This document shows positions 55,501 to 64,000 of a stretch of 64,000 bases of DNA, piece after piece (the stretch's first letter is position 1; each line of letters starts with the position of its first letter). Source of the DNA: Hyphomonadaceae bacterium (lineage in GTDB: Bacteria; Pseudomonadota; Alphaproteobacteria; Caulobacterales; Maricaulaceae); contig JABDMW010000047.1 of assembly GCA_013001295.1 (NCBI GenBank), positions 186,001 through 250,000 on the forward strand, in the 5' to 3' direction. Position numbers and translations under genes: made by a program. The notes below the pieces were generated by a model. That model was not told where the DNA came from and ran no database searches. It worked only from the letters and a program-made list of their open reading frames with translations.

Positions 55501-55965
55501 CAGCTCGTTAATCTGTCCCTGACGAACGAGTGCAGGAGAGTTTGCGCCTGTTGAAGCATCTGCGAATAAAAGCTGAATGTCTTTGGCGCGGACTGTCTTA
55601 CCATTGACCTGATATTTTGAGCCTGATCCCTTTGTAATCGTGCGCGTGATTTCCAATGTCTCGTCATCATTAAACATGGACGGCGCGATACGGGCGCTGT
55701 TATCGATGGTAATGGTGACGCTGGCCTGACCGCGGCTCGGGCGGGATTTGGTTCCGTTAAAGATAACGTCATCCATCGCCGCGCCGCGCATGGCTTTGGC
55801 GGAGTTCGCGCCCATAACCCAGCGGATGGCTTCAAGGAGATTGGATTTCCCGCATCCATTCGGTCCGACGACACCAGTGAGGCCCGGTTCAATCTGGAAC
55901 AGCGTTGGTTCAACAAAGGATTTGAACCCAACAAGTTTGAGAAGATTGAAACGCAATGACCCCAT
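52504..55965 (-). CDS. smc: Chromosome segregation protein SMC
   Basis: An 1153-residue SMC ATPase that organises and segregates the chromosome. The head is split between the ends: [19 protein letters not shown] (Walker A, near residue 35) at the N-terminus and [19 protein letters not shown] (signature) and [21 protein letters not shown] (Walker B) at the C-terminus. Two long coiled coils flank a central hinge (about 490-640, with [22 protein letters not shown]). The length is normal for the family. It lies eight bases downstream of a DsbA-like gene on the same strand. Confidence 0.96.
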   Translation of the reverse strand: [1153 protein letters not shown]

Positions 55966-55973
55966 ACTAAATC

Positions 55974-56693
55974 CTACTGATCTTCCCCTTCGGCCTCTGC
56001 GGGGGTTTCAGAGGATTCGGTTTCGGGTTCTGGAATTGGTTCGCCAAGGGCTTGTGCGATTTCTTTGTCGAAATCTTCAAGTACATAAGCGGCGATTTTC
56101 TTACCGTTTAAGAAGAATGTTGGCGTTCCGGTAACACCGGCAGCAAAACCGTCTTCAACGACTTTATCCAGCCTCGCGATTTCTTCTTCATTGGTCATGC
56201 AGGCTTCAAAATCGGCTTCGCTCATGCCGGCTGATTTGGCTAACCGGATATACTCGCCTTTCACATCGTCTGAAGTGAGAATTTCACGTTGACGTTGGAA
56301 CTGAATGTGAATCAAGTCGAAAAACTTATCATCTCCGGCGCAATTGGCGAGTAGATGCCCAGCATTGGCTAATGTTACAGGTGCGGTAGGGAATTCACGG
56401 AATACGTACCGGACTTTACCTGTGTCCACGTACTTTTTGCGGAAATCATCCCAAACAGTTTTGTCCCAGTTGGCGCAGTGACCACAGGTGACAGACGCGT
56501 ATTCGACAATTGTTACAGACGCATCGGCATTGCCCATAGCGTGGTCACCTGGCACTTCAAAGCTTGAACGCCCTTCGGTTGGTCCACTGGTGGATTTCGC
56601 ACCTGTGTCTCCGCACGCGGCGAGCAGTGTTGCGCCGAGAACACTGAGTGTTGCGATTTTTACCAGCGAATCGAATCGTGAATTCATAAACAT
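55974..56693 (-). CDS. DsbA-like thioredoxin-fold lipoprotein (CGHC type)
   Basis: About 239 residues. A lipoprotein signal (LSVLGATLLAACGD, cysteine at about 27) leads to a DsbA/thioredoxin_4 domain with the active site SVTCGHCANWDKTVW, the cis-proline GVTGTPTFFLNGKK and an acidic C-terminal tail (EPETESSETPAEAEGEDQ). It should act on thiols in the periplasm while anchored in a membrane. The ATG at 56693 follows GGGAGA at seven bases; an in-frame TTG at 56726 is rejected. It is a close paralogue of the upstream neighbour. Confidence 0.9.
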   Translation of the reverse strand: MFMNSRFDSLVKIATLSVLGATLLAACGDTGAKSTSGPTEGRSSFEVPGDHAMGNADASVTIVEYASVTCGHCANWDKTVWDDFRKKYVDTGKVRYVFREFPTAPVTLANAGHLLANCAGDDKFFDLIHIQFQRQREILTSDDVKGEYIRLAKSAGMSEADFEACMTNEEEIARLDKVVEDGFAAGVTGTPTFFLNGKKIAAYVLEDFDKEIAQALGEPIPEPETESSETPAEAEGEDQ

Positions 56694-56783
56694 GCGGCAG
56701 TCTCCCAATTTGAATTGATATGGCAAGGAAATATAAACGTTTTGTTAAGTTTAGTTAATTGGAGTTAAAATTTCCGAAAAACA

Positions 56784-57524
56784 TTAAGGAATGGGTGTAG
56801 CTCCGCCTTCGGCGAGAGCGTCAAGATGTGCCGATAAGGGTACGAGTTCGGTCTTTCCCTTGAATAGCGTGCCATCGATAATGAAATTGGGGACGCTCTG
56901 AATGTTCCCGGATTGGGCCAAAGCCATTGATTTTTGAATTCTAGCTATGCCTTCCTTATCTGCGAGGCATTCATTCATTGCTGCCTCGTCGGCGAGACCG
57001 GCTTTTTGCGCGACTTCGAGATAGGCCTCTTTGCCGAATCCGTCCTGAGCCGATTTGATCAAGCGCGATTGTTCCGCCATTTGGTGCTCGATCATGTCGA
57101 AATACTGATCGTCAGGTGCACAGTCGGCAATCAAAAATCCGGCAAATGCCAATTGGGCCGGCTGGGTCGGGAATTCTCTGAAAATGACTCGAAGTTGATC
57201 GGTTTCAACATAGTTTTTTTTGATGTCCGGCCAAACGGTACCAAACCAATGCGCGCAATGCGGGCAGGTGACCGACGCATAGATGATCATGGTTGAGCCG
57301 GCTTTGGCTGATCCGATCACATGATCACTTTCAAGTTCCGTGAATGTGCCTTCGATAATCTCTGTAGCTGGTCGCTCGGAATGATCGTCCATTGCGCCGT
57401 GGTTATGGCCAGCATGGCTATCATTTTTTGGAATGGGCGTAGATTGCGCGAGAGCGCTTGATGAAAGAAACGTACAAGTCGCTAGCGTTGAAATAGACGT
57501 GATAAGAGTTCTTTTAATTGACAT
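56784..57524 (-). CDS. DsbA-like thioredoxin-fold secreted protein (CPHC type)
   Basis: About 246 residues with a cleavable signal peptide (LATCTFLSSSALAQ) and a histidine-rich stretch (HAGHNHGAMDDHSE) before the fold. The active site is SVTCPHCAHWFGTVW, the classic DsbA CPHC, and the cis-proline loop is NIQSVPNFIIDGTLF. The ATG at 57524 is used; the frame opens earlier at a TTG. The histidine cluster may bind metal (inference). It and the neighbour at 55974 precede smc, a common place for one such gene in alphaproteobacteria; here there are two. Confidence 0.9.
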   Translation of the reverse strand: MSIKRTLITSISTLATCTFLSSSALAQSTPIPKNDSHAGHNHGAMDDHSERPATEIIEGTFTELESDHVIGSAKAGSTMIIYASVTCPHCAHWFGTVWPDIKKNYVETDQLRVIFREFPTQPAQLAFAGFLIADCAPDDQYFDMIEHQMAEQSRLIKSAQDGFGKEAYLEVAQKAGLADEAAMNECLADKEGIARIQKSMALAQSGNIQSVPNFIIDGTLFKGKTELVPLSAHLDALAEGGATPIP

Positions 57525-57549
57525 GGATATTCCCAATTTGCTGCCGGAA

Positions 57550-58089
57550 TCAGCTTTGCCGCTCGGCGATTTTTTGACCTAATTTATTTAAGGCTGTGTG
57601 TAAGGCATTTTCGCCTTCATCTCCTAGTGGAGATTGCACATTACTTTCAGCTTTTTGTTGCAGCAATGTGCTTTCATCGTTGAGAATTTTACCTTGCTGG
57701 ATACGTAATTTCGTTATGGCTCCATCGCCAAGAAACTGGTTGATTTTGTCCAGCAGTTGTTTTGAGTTCGCCTGCAGAAGCGTTGCGGCGGGACCTTGCG
57801 CTTCGATCATCAGTGTTTTTTCGCCTTTCGCCCCGCGCACCCCGCGAGGACGGGACAATTTCGCCCATTTCTCACCCACGATTTGCGGCCAGTGGGAGGC
57901 CAATGCGCTGGCTCCAGGGCCAAATTTTTTCGACAGGGGTCTGATCACCCGATTGACGGCCATCGCTGCGCTGGGTGTTGGTCGGTATTGTGGTTTGCCC
58001 CGGTTTTTCTCCAAATAGGAGATAATCTTGCCGCGATTTACGCGGTCAGTCCCTGATTTGGAAGATTCTGATTTACGGGGCGGTTTCAT
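57550..58089 (-). CDS. DUF721 (DciA-like) protein
   Basis: A protein of about 179 residues with the DUF721 core near its centre: VNRVIRPLSKKFGPGASALASHWPQIVG and KTLMIEAQGPAATLLQANSKQLLDKINQFLGDGAI. DciA helps load the replicative helicase in bacteria without DnaC; the family assignment is clear, the role here is by homology. The ATG at 58089 is chosen over a TTG at 58107. It diverges from mutY. Confidence 0.88.
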   Translation of the reverse strand: MKPPRKSESSKSGTDRVNRGKIISYLEKNRGKPQYRPTPSAAMAVNRVIRPLSKKFGPGASALASHWPQIVGEKWAKLSRPRGVRGAKGEKTLMIEAQGPAATLLQANSKQLLDKINQFLGDGAITKLRIQQGKILNDESTLLQQKAESNVQSPLGDEGENALHTALNKLGQKIAERQS

Positions 58090-58131
58090 CGGGGCACAAT
58101 CGCGCAAAAGCGATTAACCGTCCAGATATAT

Positions 58132-59220
58132 ATGATGAAAACTTCGACAGAAAAACAGTGGCCAATCGTCAGGTTTCGACAGGATTTGCTCGCCTGGTAT
58201 GATGCCGCGGGACGAACGCTGCCTTGGCGGATTAGACCGGAGGATCGGCAAAGCGGTATCGTCGCCGAACCCTATAAAGTTTGGCTGTCCGAGATCATGT
58301 GCCAGCAGACGACGGTTGTGTCGGCCGCCCCTTACTGGCGAAAATTCTTGGAAAAATGGCCGACCATCCAACATCTAGCAGAGGCGCAACGTGATGATAT
58401 TTTGGCGGCATGGGCAGGTCTGGGTTATTACGCCCGTGCACGCAATCTACACAAATGTGCCAATACAGTTATCGCTGAATATGGCGGGTGTTTTCCGAAT
58501 TCAGAAACAAAGCTGTTAAAATTGCCGGGAATCGGACCGTACACGGCTGCGGCCATTGCCAGCATATGTTTTGACCAACCGGCAACGGTTGTCGACGGTA
58601 ATGTCGAACGGGTGATTTCGCGTGTCTATCAAATTGACGAGCCGCTTCCGAAATCAAAATCCGTTTTGCGAAAAAGTGCGCTGGAATTGACGGATCCGGA
58701 TCGGCCCGGAGATTACGCGCAGGCGATCATGGATTTGGGTGCAACGATCTGTAAGCCCAAAAACCCAAAATGCGATGAATGCCCGTGGAGTTTTGGCTGC
58801 TTAGCGTATCAGGCAGGTCAGGCAGCTGAGTATCCAAAAAAACTTCCAAAAAAACAGCGCCCAACCCGCTATGGTGCTGTGTTTTATTTGGAAGACGACG
58901 AGCAAATCTTACTCCGTCAGCGCCCGGACAAGGGCCTGCTTGGCGGGATGATGGAACTACCGGGCACGGATTGGACACATGAATTGCCACCCGTCGATCA
59001 TTGGATGTCACAAGCGCCCATCACCCGAAACTGGCAGGCCCTGGACGACAATGTTGTACATGTATTTACACATTTTACATTGCAATTACAGGTATTTAGC
59101 TCCATCGGACCTTATCAATCCGACGGTGTTCGCGCCGATTTATCAGATCTTGAGAAATTCGCCTTGCCGACCGTAATGATGAAAGCCATCAAGTCGGCAA
59201 GATCAACCCCGGCGGAGTAA
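58132..59220 (+). CDS. mutY: A/G-specific adenine glycosylase
   Basis: A 362-residue repair enzyme that removes adenine mispaired with 8-oxoguanine. It has WYDAAGRTLPWR, MCQQTTVVSAAPYW, the helix-hairpin-helix KLPGIGPYTAAAI with the catalytic VVDGNVERV, and the iron-sulfur cluster CKPKNPKCDECPWSFGC with all four cysteines. The C-terminal MutT-like domain recognises 8-oxoG. Two adjacent ATG codons (58132, 58135) are possible starts. Confidence 0.96.
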   Translation: MMKTSTEKQWPIVRFRQDLLAWYDAAGRTLPWRIRPEDRQSGIVAEPYKVWLSEIMCQQTTVVSAAPYWRKFLEKWPTIQHLAEAQRDDILAAWAGLGYYARARNLHKCANTVIAEYGGCFPNSETKLLKLPGIGPYTAAAIASICFDQPATVVDGNVERVISRVYQIDEPLPKSKSVLRKSALELTDPDRPGDYAQAIMDLGATICKPKNPKCDECPWSFGCLAYQAGQAAEYPKKLPKKQRPTRYGAVFYLEDDEQILLRQRPDKGLLGGMMELPGTDWTHELPPVDHWMSQAPITRNWQALDDNVVHVFTHFTLQLQVFSSIGPYQSDGVRADLSDLEKFALPTVMMKAIKSARSTPAE

Positions 59221-59240
59221 TCTGGGTTCAGAAATATTTG

Positions 59241-60356
<1,116 letters not shown>

Positions 60357-60380
60357 TTATTTTGCAGTGAAATCAAACGC

Positions 60381-60428
60381 GAATCAGCCGCGAATCATTT
60401 GTCCGCCAAGATTTGGCGCAAAAGATTC
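60381..60428 (-). promoter_or_regulatory. Cluster of three GANTC sites upstream of ccrM
   Basis: GAATC at 60381 and 60392 and GATTC at 60424 lie 43-90 bases before the ccrM start. In Caulobacter the ccrM leader contains two GANTC sites whose methylation affects expression, so methylation feedback is plausible here. Confidence 0.55.
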
Positions 60429-60462
60429 ACAAAAGTTTAAAAACGGGCGTAAGTATATGGAT

Positions 60463-61080
60463 TTATTTAGTTTTTAAGGATTTGTTCATACCTGTTAACG
60501 CCGAGTTGACAGGGGCGTAGCTGCGCCGGTGCAGAGGTGAAACGCCGATTTTCTCAAGCGCTTCACGGTGCGCCTGCGTCGGATACCCTTTGTGGCCGTC
60601 AAATCCGAATCCATGAAACCGGGAGGCTGCCAGAACCATCAATCGATCGCGCGTAACTTTGGCGATGATCGATGCGGCTGCGATCGACAGGCTTTTACTA
60701 TCGCCTTTGATAATCGCTCGACTGGGCATTTCAATATCAGGTGATCGATTGCCGTCGATGAGAACAGCGGCGGGCGGGGAAGGCAAATCTATGATGGCCC
60801 GTTTCATGGCTATCATAGTTGCCGCCAACACGTTGATCCGGTCAATTTCCTCAGGTTCGGCAATTCCAATGCCGATTTCGGCGACATCGAATATCTGCTT
60901 GAATAAATTCTCTCGTTTGGATTCTGACAATTTCTTACTGTCATTAAGCCCATCAGGAATTTGGTCCGGGTTTAAAACGACTGCCGCAGTGATCACCGGT
61001 CCAGCCAATGGCCCGCGGCCTGCTTCATCAACACCGGCTACGGGGCCTTGAAAACGCGACTCAAACGAAAAATCCGGCAC
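60463..61080 (-). CDS. rnhB: Ribonuclease HII
   Basis: A 205-residue enzyme removing misincorporated ribonucleotides and RNA primers. The metal-binding GVDEAGRGPLAGPV, the segments LNDSKKLSESKRE and LIDGNRSPD, and AKVTRDRLM and GYPTQAHREAL are family signatures. The rnhB-ccrM pairing is typical of alphaproteobacteria. 124 bases separate its stop from the ccrM start. Confidence 0.96.
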   Translation of the reverse strand: MPDFSFESRFQGPVAGVDEAGRGPLAGPVITAAVVLNPDQIPDGLNDSKKLSESKRENLFKQIFDVAEIGIGIAEPEEIDRINVLAATMIAMKRAIIDLPSPPAAVLIDGNRSPDIEMPSRAIIKGDSKSLSIAAASIIAKVTRDRLMVLAASRFHGFGFDGHKGYPTQAHREALEKIGVSPLHRRSYAPVNSALTGMNKSLKTK

Positions 61081-61223
61081 TTAATATACTTTCTGAAGAG
61101 TTGTGTTGAATCTGAGCAATGAACTGACTTTATTCATCTTACATGCAGGAAAAAGCAGTTATAGACCTTTTTTAGGACAAATTTATTTGCTAAAAGCCGA
61201 ACATAAAATTTTAGGAGTTGAAA

Positions 61224-61670
61224 ATGGGTATTTCAAAAGTTTGTTTGGGCGCAGCCAGCTTAGTTCTCGCGCTTACATTTGCAGCACCAGCTGCGGCCGA
61301 ATCTACAATCAAGAATGCAGAGGATTGCAGTTTTGAAGGCGGTACAATGGTGAATGTCAAAAACAGTGACTACTGTCTCGTCCAAATCCGCCCGGAAGAA
61401 TATAGCGGAGCAGAATATGACGGTAATCAGTTAGGAATCGTCGAATGTCCGGGCGACAAGCTCAATGATGGCTTGTTTTGCATGTATCCAGTTACAATTC
61501 GCCCGCAACCGGTCAAAGCAGCGCCTGCGGTGGAAACCGTCCCTGCTGTTGAAACAACTCCAGCCAGTGATGTGAAAGACGCTGTTGTTGATGCGGTGAA
61601 AGAAAAGGCCGAAGACATGGCAACGGACAAAGCAGAAGACGCTGTCAAGTCGATGGTTGAAGACAAATAA
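61224..61670 (+). CDS. Secreted small protein of unknown function
   Basis: A 148-residue protein with a signal peptide (VCLGAASLVLALTFAAPAAAES). The mature part contains four cysteines (EDCSFEGG, DYCLVQI, VECPGDK and FCMYPVT) that could form two disulfides, then an Ala/Pro/Val-rich linker (AAPAVETVPAVETTPA) and a helical charged tail (VKDAVVDAVKEKAEDMATDK). The ATG at 61224 follows TTAGGAG; an in-frame TTG is six bases upstream. No family is recognised. It has its own terminator. Confidence 0.8.
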   Translation: MGISKVCLGAASLVLALTFAAPAAAESTIKNAEDCSFEGGTMVNVKNSDYCLVQIRPEEYSGAEYDGNQLGIVECPGDKLNDGLFCMYPVTIRPQPVKAAPAVETVPAVETTPASDVKDAVVDAVKEKAEDMATDKAEDAVKSMVEDK

Positions 61671-61695
61671 ATCTTACAAAATTGTATTGATTAAG

Positions 61696-61722
61696 CGGCG
61701 CTTGTTAAAGCGCCGTTTTTTT
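61696..61722 (+). terminator. Rho-independent terminator of the secreted-protein gene
   Basis: CGGCGCTT and AAGCGCCG form an 8-bp stem with loop GTTA and a run of seven T. Confidence 0.95.
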
Positions 61723-63145
61723 ATGCGTCCGGTTGATCAAGCTCCGCTCCGATTTTCACAACATATTCAACCAAAATATCCAGATCCTTTTTGCGTGTGC
61801 GGTGATTGGTTAAATTTGTGCGGATTGCCAGTTTCTCTTTGATCGTCGTGGTTGAGGGCACCGCGATTCCCTGTAATTGCAATTGAATGGCAATTTCAGA
61901 ATTGAGCTCGTTTGTCTCCAAGTGTTTGGGCACATATCTAAAACAGCAAATATTCAGAGGCACGGGTGCCAGGAGTTCCAGCTCCGGCGCCGCTTCGATT
62001 TGCGATTTAAGATATTGAGCCTGTTCAATATTACGGTCTACGACCTTGCCCAGCGCTTTGATTCCATGTTCCTTGATATGAGCCCAGACTTTAAGGGCAC
62101 GAAACCCGCGTGATAATTCAGGTCCATAATCGACAGCCCAGAACGCACCTCCGGCGAGACCACGTTCCGAACTGCGTAAATAGGCCGGCCGCGCTGCAAA
62201 TGAGGCGCGGTGGGCGCTTTCGTCTTTGATTAAAACGCATCCGGCGTCGTAATTGACTTGGAACCATTTGTGAAAATCAAATGCCAGACTATCGACGCGC
62301 GATAGCCCGTCCAGCCTATGTTTTACCGCTTTAGATAGGACAGCGGTGGCACCAAAGGCGCCATCGACATGAAACCACAAATCTTCGCTCTCAGCGATAT
62401 CTGCCAAACCGTTGAGATCATCAATTGCACCCATATTGACGGCACCTGCCGTGCCGATAATTACAAATGGGGTCAGCCCATCGGCTCTGTCTTTTTTTAT
62501 CGCTGTTTTCAACGCGTCCAAATCAATTTCAAAATCGTCATTACAGGGAATTTTTCGAAGATTTCGAACACCGAGACCGAGAAGGTCAAAGGCGCGTTCG
62601 ACACAGCTGTGGGTTTGAGCCCCAGTGTACCCGACAAGGGACACCTGATCACCAGGTTGTTTTCCCAAAGCCCTCTTAGCGGTATCACGCGCAACTTTTA
62701 GAGCGACTATCGTCGCCATGGACGTGCCGGTGACAACCAGACCGGATGTCCCTTTAGGCATACCCATGATCTCGGCCGACCATCTGACAACTTCGCATTC
62801 GACAACAGGGGCGATGTGGTTACGACCGCCCGCATTAATGTTCATCCCACAGGTGGCGATGTCAGCCAACAGGCCTGACGGCGCGCCTGCGCCATTGACC
62901 CACCCGAAAAATCGCGGATGGGTATTGCCGACACCGTAGGGGAGGAAGCCTTCCATAATTGATTGCATCTCTGACGTTGGCGTACCCTCGACCGGCACAT
63001 CACTATGAATAATCGATTTTTGATGTTCAGATAATGGTGTCCACACGCGTCCTTCTTTGGCGTTTTTCAGCTTGTTGATCGAGGCATCCAGCATCTTGTG
63101 CGCTGTGGCTCTGAATTGCTTCCAATTATTTGGATCGAGCGTCAT
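61721..63145 (-). CDS. Pyridoxal-dependent decarboxylase (aromatic-L-amino-acid / group II family)
   Basis: A 474-residue PLP enzyme. The Schiff-base lysine is in DSLAFDFHKWFQVNYDAGCVLI (near 297), and the aspartate that holds the cofactor ring is in LWFHVDGAFGATAVL. The opening HPRFFGWVNGAGAPSGLLADI and the late LNICCFRYVP are typical of aromatic-amino-acid and related decarboxylases. Group II members act on aromatic amino acids, glutamate, diaminobutyrate or histidine; which applies here cannot be decided. Confidence 0.9.
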   Translation of the reverse strand: MTLDPNNWKQFRATAHKMLDASINKLKNAKEGRVWTPLSEHQKSIIHSDVPVEGTPTSEMQSIMEGFLPYGVGNTHPRFFGWVNGAGAPSGLLADIATCGMNINAGGRNHIAPVVECEVVRWSAEIMGMPKGTSGLVVTGTSMATIVALKVARDTAKRALGKQPGDQVSLVGYTGAQTHSCVERAFDLLGLGVRNLRKIPCNDDFEIDLDALKTAIKKDRADGLTPFVIIGTAGAVNMGAIDDLNGLADIAESEDLWFHVDGAFGATAVLSKAVKHRLDGLSRVDSLAFDFHKWFQVNYDAGCVLIKDESAHRASFAARPAYLRSSERGLAGGAFWAVDYGPELSRGFRALKVWAHIKEHGIKALGKVVDRNIEQAQYLKSQIEAAPELELLAPVPLNICCFRYVPKHLETNELNSEIAIQLQLQGIAVPSTTTIKEKLAIRTNLTNHRTRKKDLDILVEYVVKIGAELDQPDA

Positions 63146-63291
63146 GAAAATTCCCTTTCAGTCGCCAAGTTATGGGGCGTGGGTATTTGCGTTGCAAGCC
63201 TGATTTGTATAAACAAATAATCGCGCTTTCGTGATATTTTATTTTGGCGGAACGCTTGCCACACAGCCTTTAATCCCTGAGAACACGCTCT

Positions 63292-63954
63292 ATGCTATCT
63301 GTTGTCATACCAACTTTGAACACGCAGGAGACCGTCCCATTTGTCCTTGCACAAGTCGCTGAACGCGCGGATGAAATTGTTGTGTCGGACGGCGGTTCAA
63401 CTGACGAGACACTGGCAATATCATTAGATCATCAGGCGAGATTGGCGATCGGGTGTGAAGGGCGCGGGTGGCAATTGGCGCGCGGTGCCAGATGGGCCCG
63501 TGGCGATTGGATGTTATTTATCCATGCGGATACCTATTTACCTGATAATTGGCAGGCTCTTGTTCTCGAGCACATCAAATCAAATCCGGAAAAAGCCGCA
63601 TATTTTAAGTTTGGCATCAAAGCGAAAGGATTACGACCAAGGCTTATGGAAATCCTGTCCAATGCCCGAACATTTTTGTTTGGGTTGCCATATGGTGATC
63701 AGGGGTTGTTGATCTCTCGACAATTATATGACCAAGTTGGAGGATACCCTAATTGGTCGCTTTTTGAAGATGTCGCCATCGTGCGCGCCTTGGGACGCAT
63801 GAATTTACGTCAGATGAAAGGCAGGGTAGCCACCAGCTCCGATCGGTTCGAGAAAAATGGCTATCTGGGTAATCTGGTTCGCAATATCTCATATATTACC
63901 CGCTTCACTTTGGGTGCCGATCCTGAAAAACTGGCGCGGGCGTATCGCAAATGA
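63292..63954 (+). CDS. Glycosyltransferase family 2 (TIGR04283-like)
   Basis: A 220-residue GT-A-type transferase without membrane segments. It has the nucleotide-sugar binding start VVIPTLNTQETVPFVLAQV, the DGGSTDET segment, the metal-binding LFIHADTYLP and the acceptor-side GDQGLLISRQLYDQVGGYP. It matches the group annotated as selenoprotein/rSAM-associated glycosyltransferase 2, which is paired with a second transferase; such a partner starts immediately downstream. Substrates are not known. Confidence 0.85.
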   Translation: MLSVVIPTLNTQETVPFVLAQVAERADEIVVSDGGSTDETLAISLDHQARLAIGCEGRGWQLARGARWARGDWMLFIHADTYLPDNWQALVLEHIKSNPEKAAYFKFGIKAKGLRPRLMEILSNARTFLFGLPYGDQGLLISRQLYDQVGGYPNWSLFEDVAIVRALGRMNLRQMKGRVATSSDRFEKNGYLGNLVRNISYITRFTLGADPEKLARAYRK

Positions 63955-64000
63955 AGCCGCTTTTATTGGTTTTCGCAAAGGCACCCTTAATGGGCAAAGC
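63951..64000 (+). CDS. TIGR04282/DUF2064-type glycosyltransferase, 5' end only
   Basis: The ATG overlaps the previous stop (ATGA) and the visible N-terminus MKPLLLVFAKAPLMGKA matches the opening of the TIGR04282 (DUF2064) family, the usual partner of TIGR04283 proteins. The rest lies outside the window. Confidence 0.7.
   Translation, partial: MKPLLLVFAKAPLMGK

Overview
The window reads as one contiguous piece of an alphaproteobacterial chromosome, most likely from the dimorphic Hyphomonadales/Maricaulales-like branch. That placement is an inference from gene content and order: a CcrM-type cell-cycle methyltransferase next to rnhB, tldD beside a cox operon (coxB-coxA-ctaB-small membrane ORF-ctaG-coxC-DUF983-surf1), an F0 operon atpI-B-E-F'-F without F1 genes, split glycine decarboxylase (gcvPA/gcvPB), an inositol-monophosphatase/DUF4170 pair after pmbA, and a plant/alphaproteobacterial-type glutamate-cysteine ligase. 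Base composition looks close to half G+C. No rRNA, tRNA, CRISPR array, insertion sequence or prophage was seen; nearly everything is core metabolism and cell maintenance.

Layout. 1-10 kb: pmbA with an in-frame inositol monophosphatase-DUF4170 gene, a FrnE-like thiol oxidoreductase, a marR/enoyl-CoA hydratase pair, msrB, a DEAD-box helicase, ubiA, rsmE and gshA. 10-20 kb: two large outer-membrane TonB-receptor-like proteins, then a BlaR1-like M56 peptidase/BlaI repressor pair, a divergent POT peptide transporter and a DUF937 protein. 20-31 kb: a PiT phosphate transporter with a candidate Pho box, tldD, and the cytochrome c oxidase operon ending in surf1 and a GNAT gene. 31-40 kb: peroxiredoxin, two tandem SPFH (stomatin-like) genes plus an NfeD-like partner, recQ, rnhA, ispH, a lipoprotein and argS.

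40-49 kb: a short patch of unknown lipoproteins and membrane proteins, including a decayed duplicate of one of them, then a glycine cleavage operon (gcvT, gcvH, gcvPA, gcvPB) under a tandem glycine riboswitch, with two unrelated small genes embedded. 49-64 kb: an acyltransferase, the F0 ATP synthase genes, smc, two tandem DsbA-like thioredoxins, a DciA-like DUF721 gene, mutY, ccrM, rnhB, a secreted unknown protein, a PLP-dependent decarboxylase and the start of a glycosyltransferase pair.

Most genes need no special explanation. The parts most worth a second look are: the IMPase-DUF4170 continuous frame; the exact 23-residue repeat in one TonB receptor and its neighbouring BlaR/BlaI pair, whose sensor carries a very long charged helix instead of a penicillin-binding domain; the truncated SPFH gene whose best start site reads ATA; the (GA)9 tract in the next ribosome binding site; the paralogue remnant ahead of the riboswitch; and the GANTC cluster before ccrM. 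No complete, clearly undescribed multi-gene system was found.
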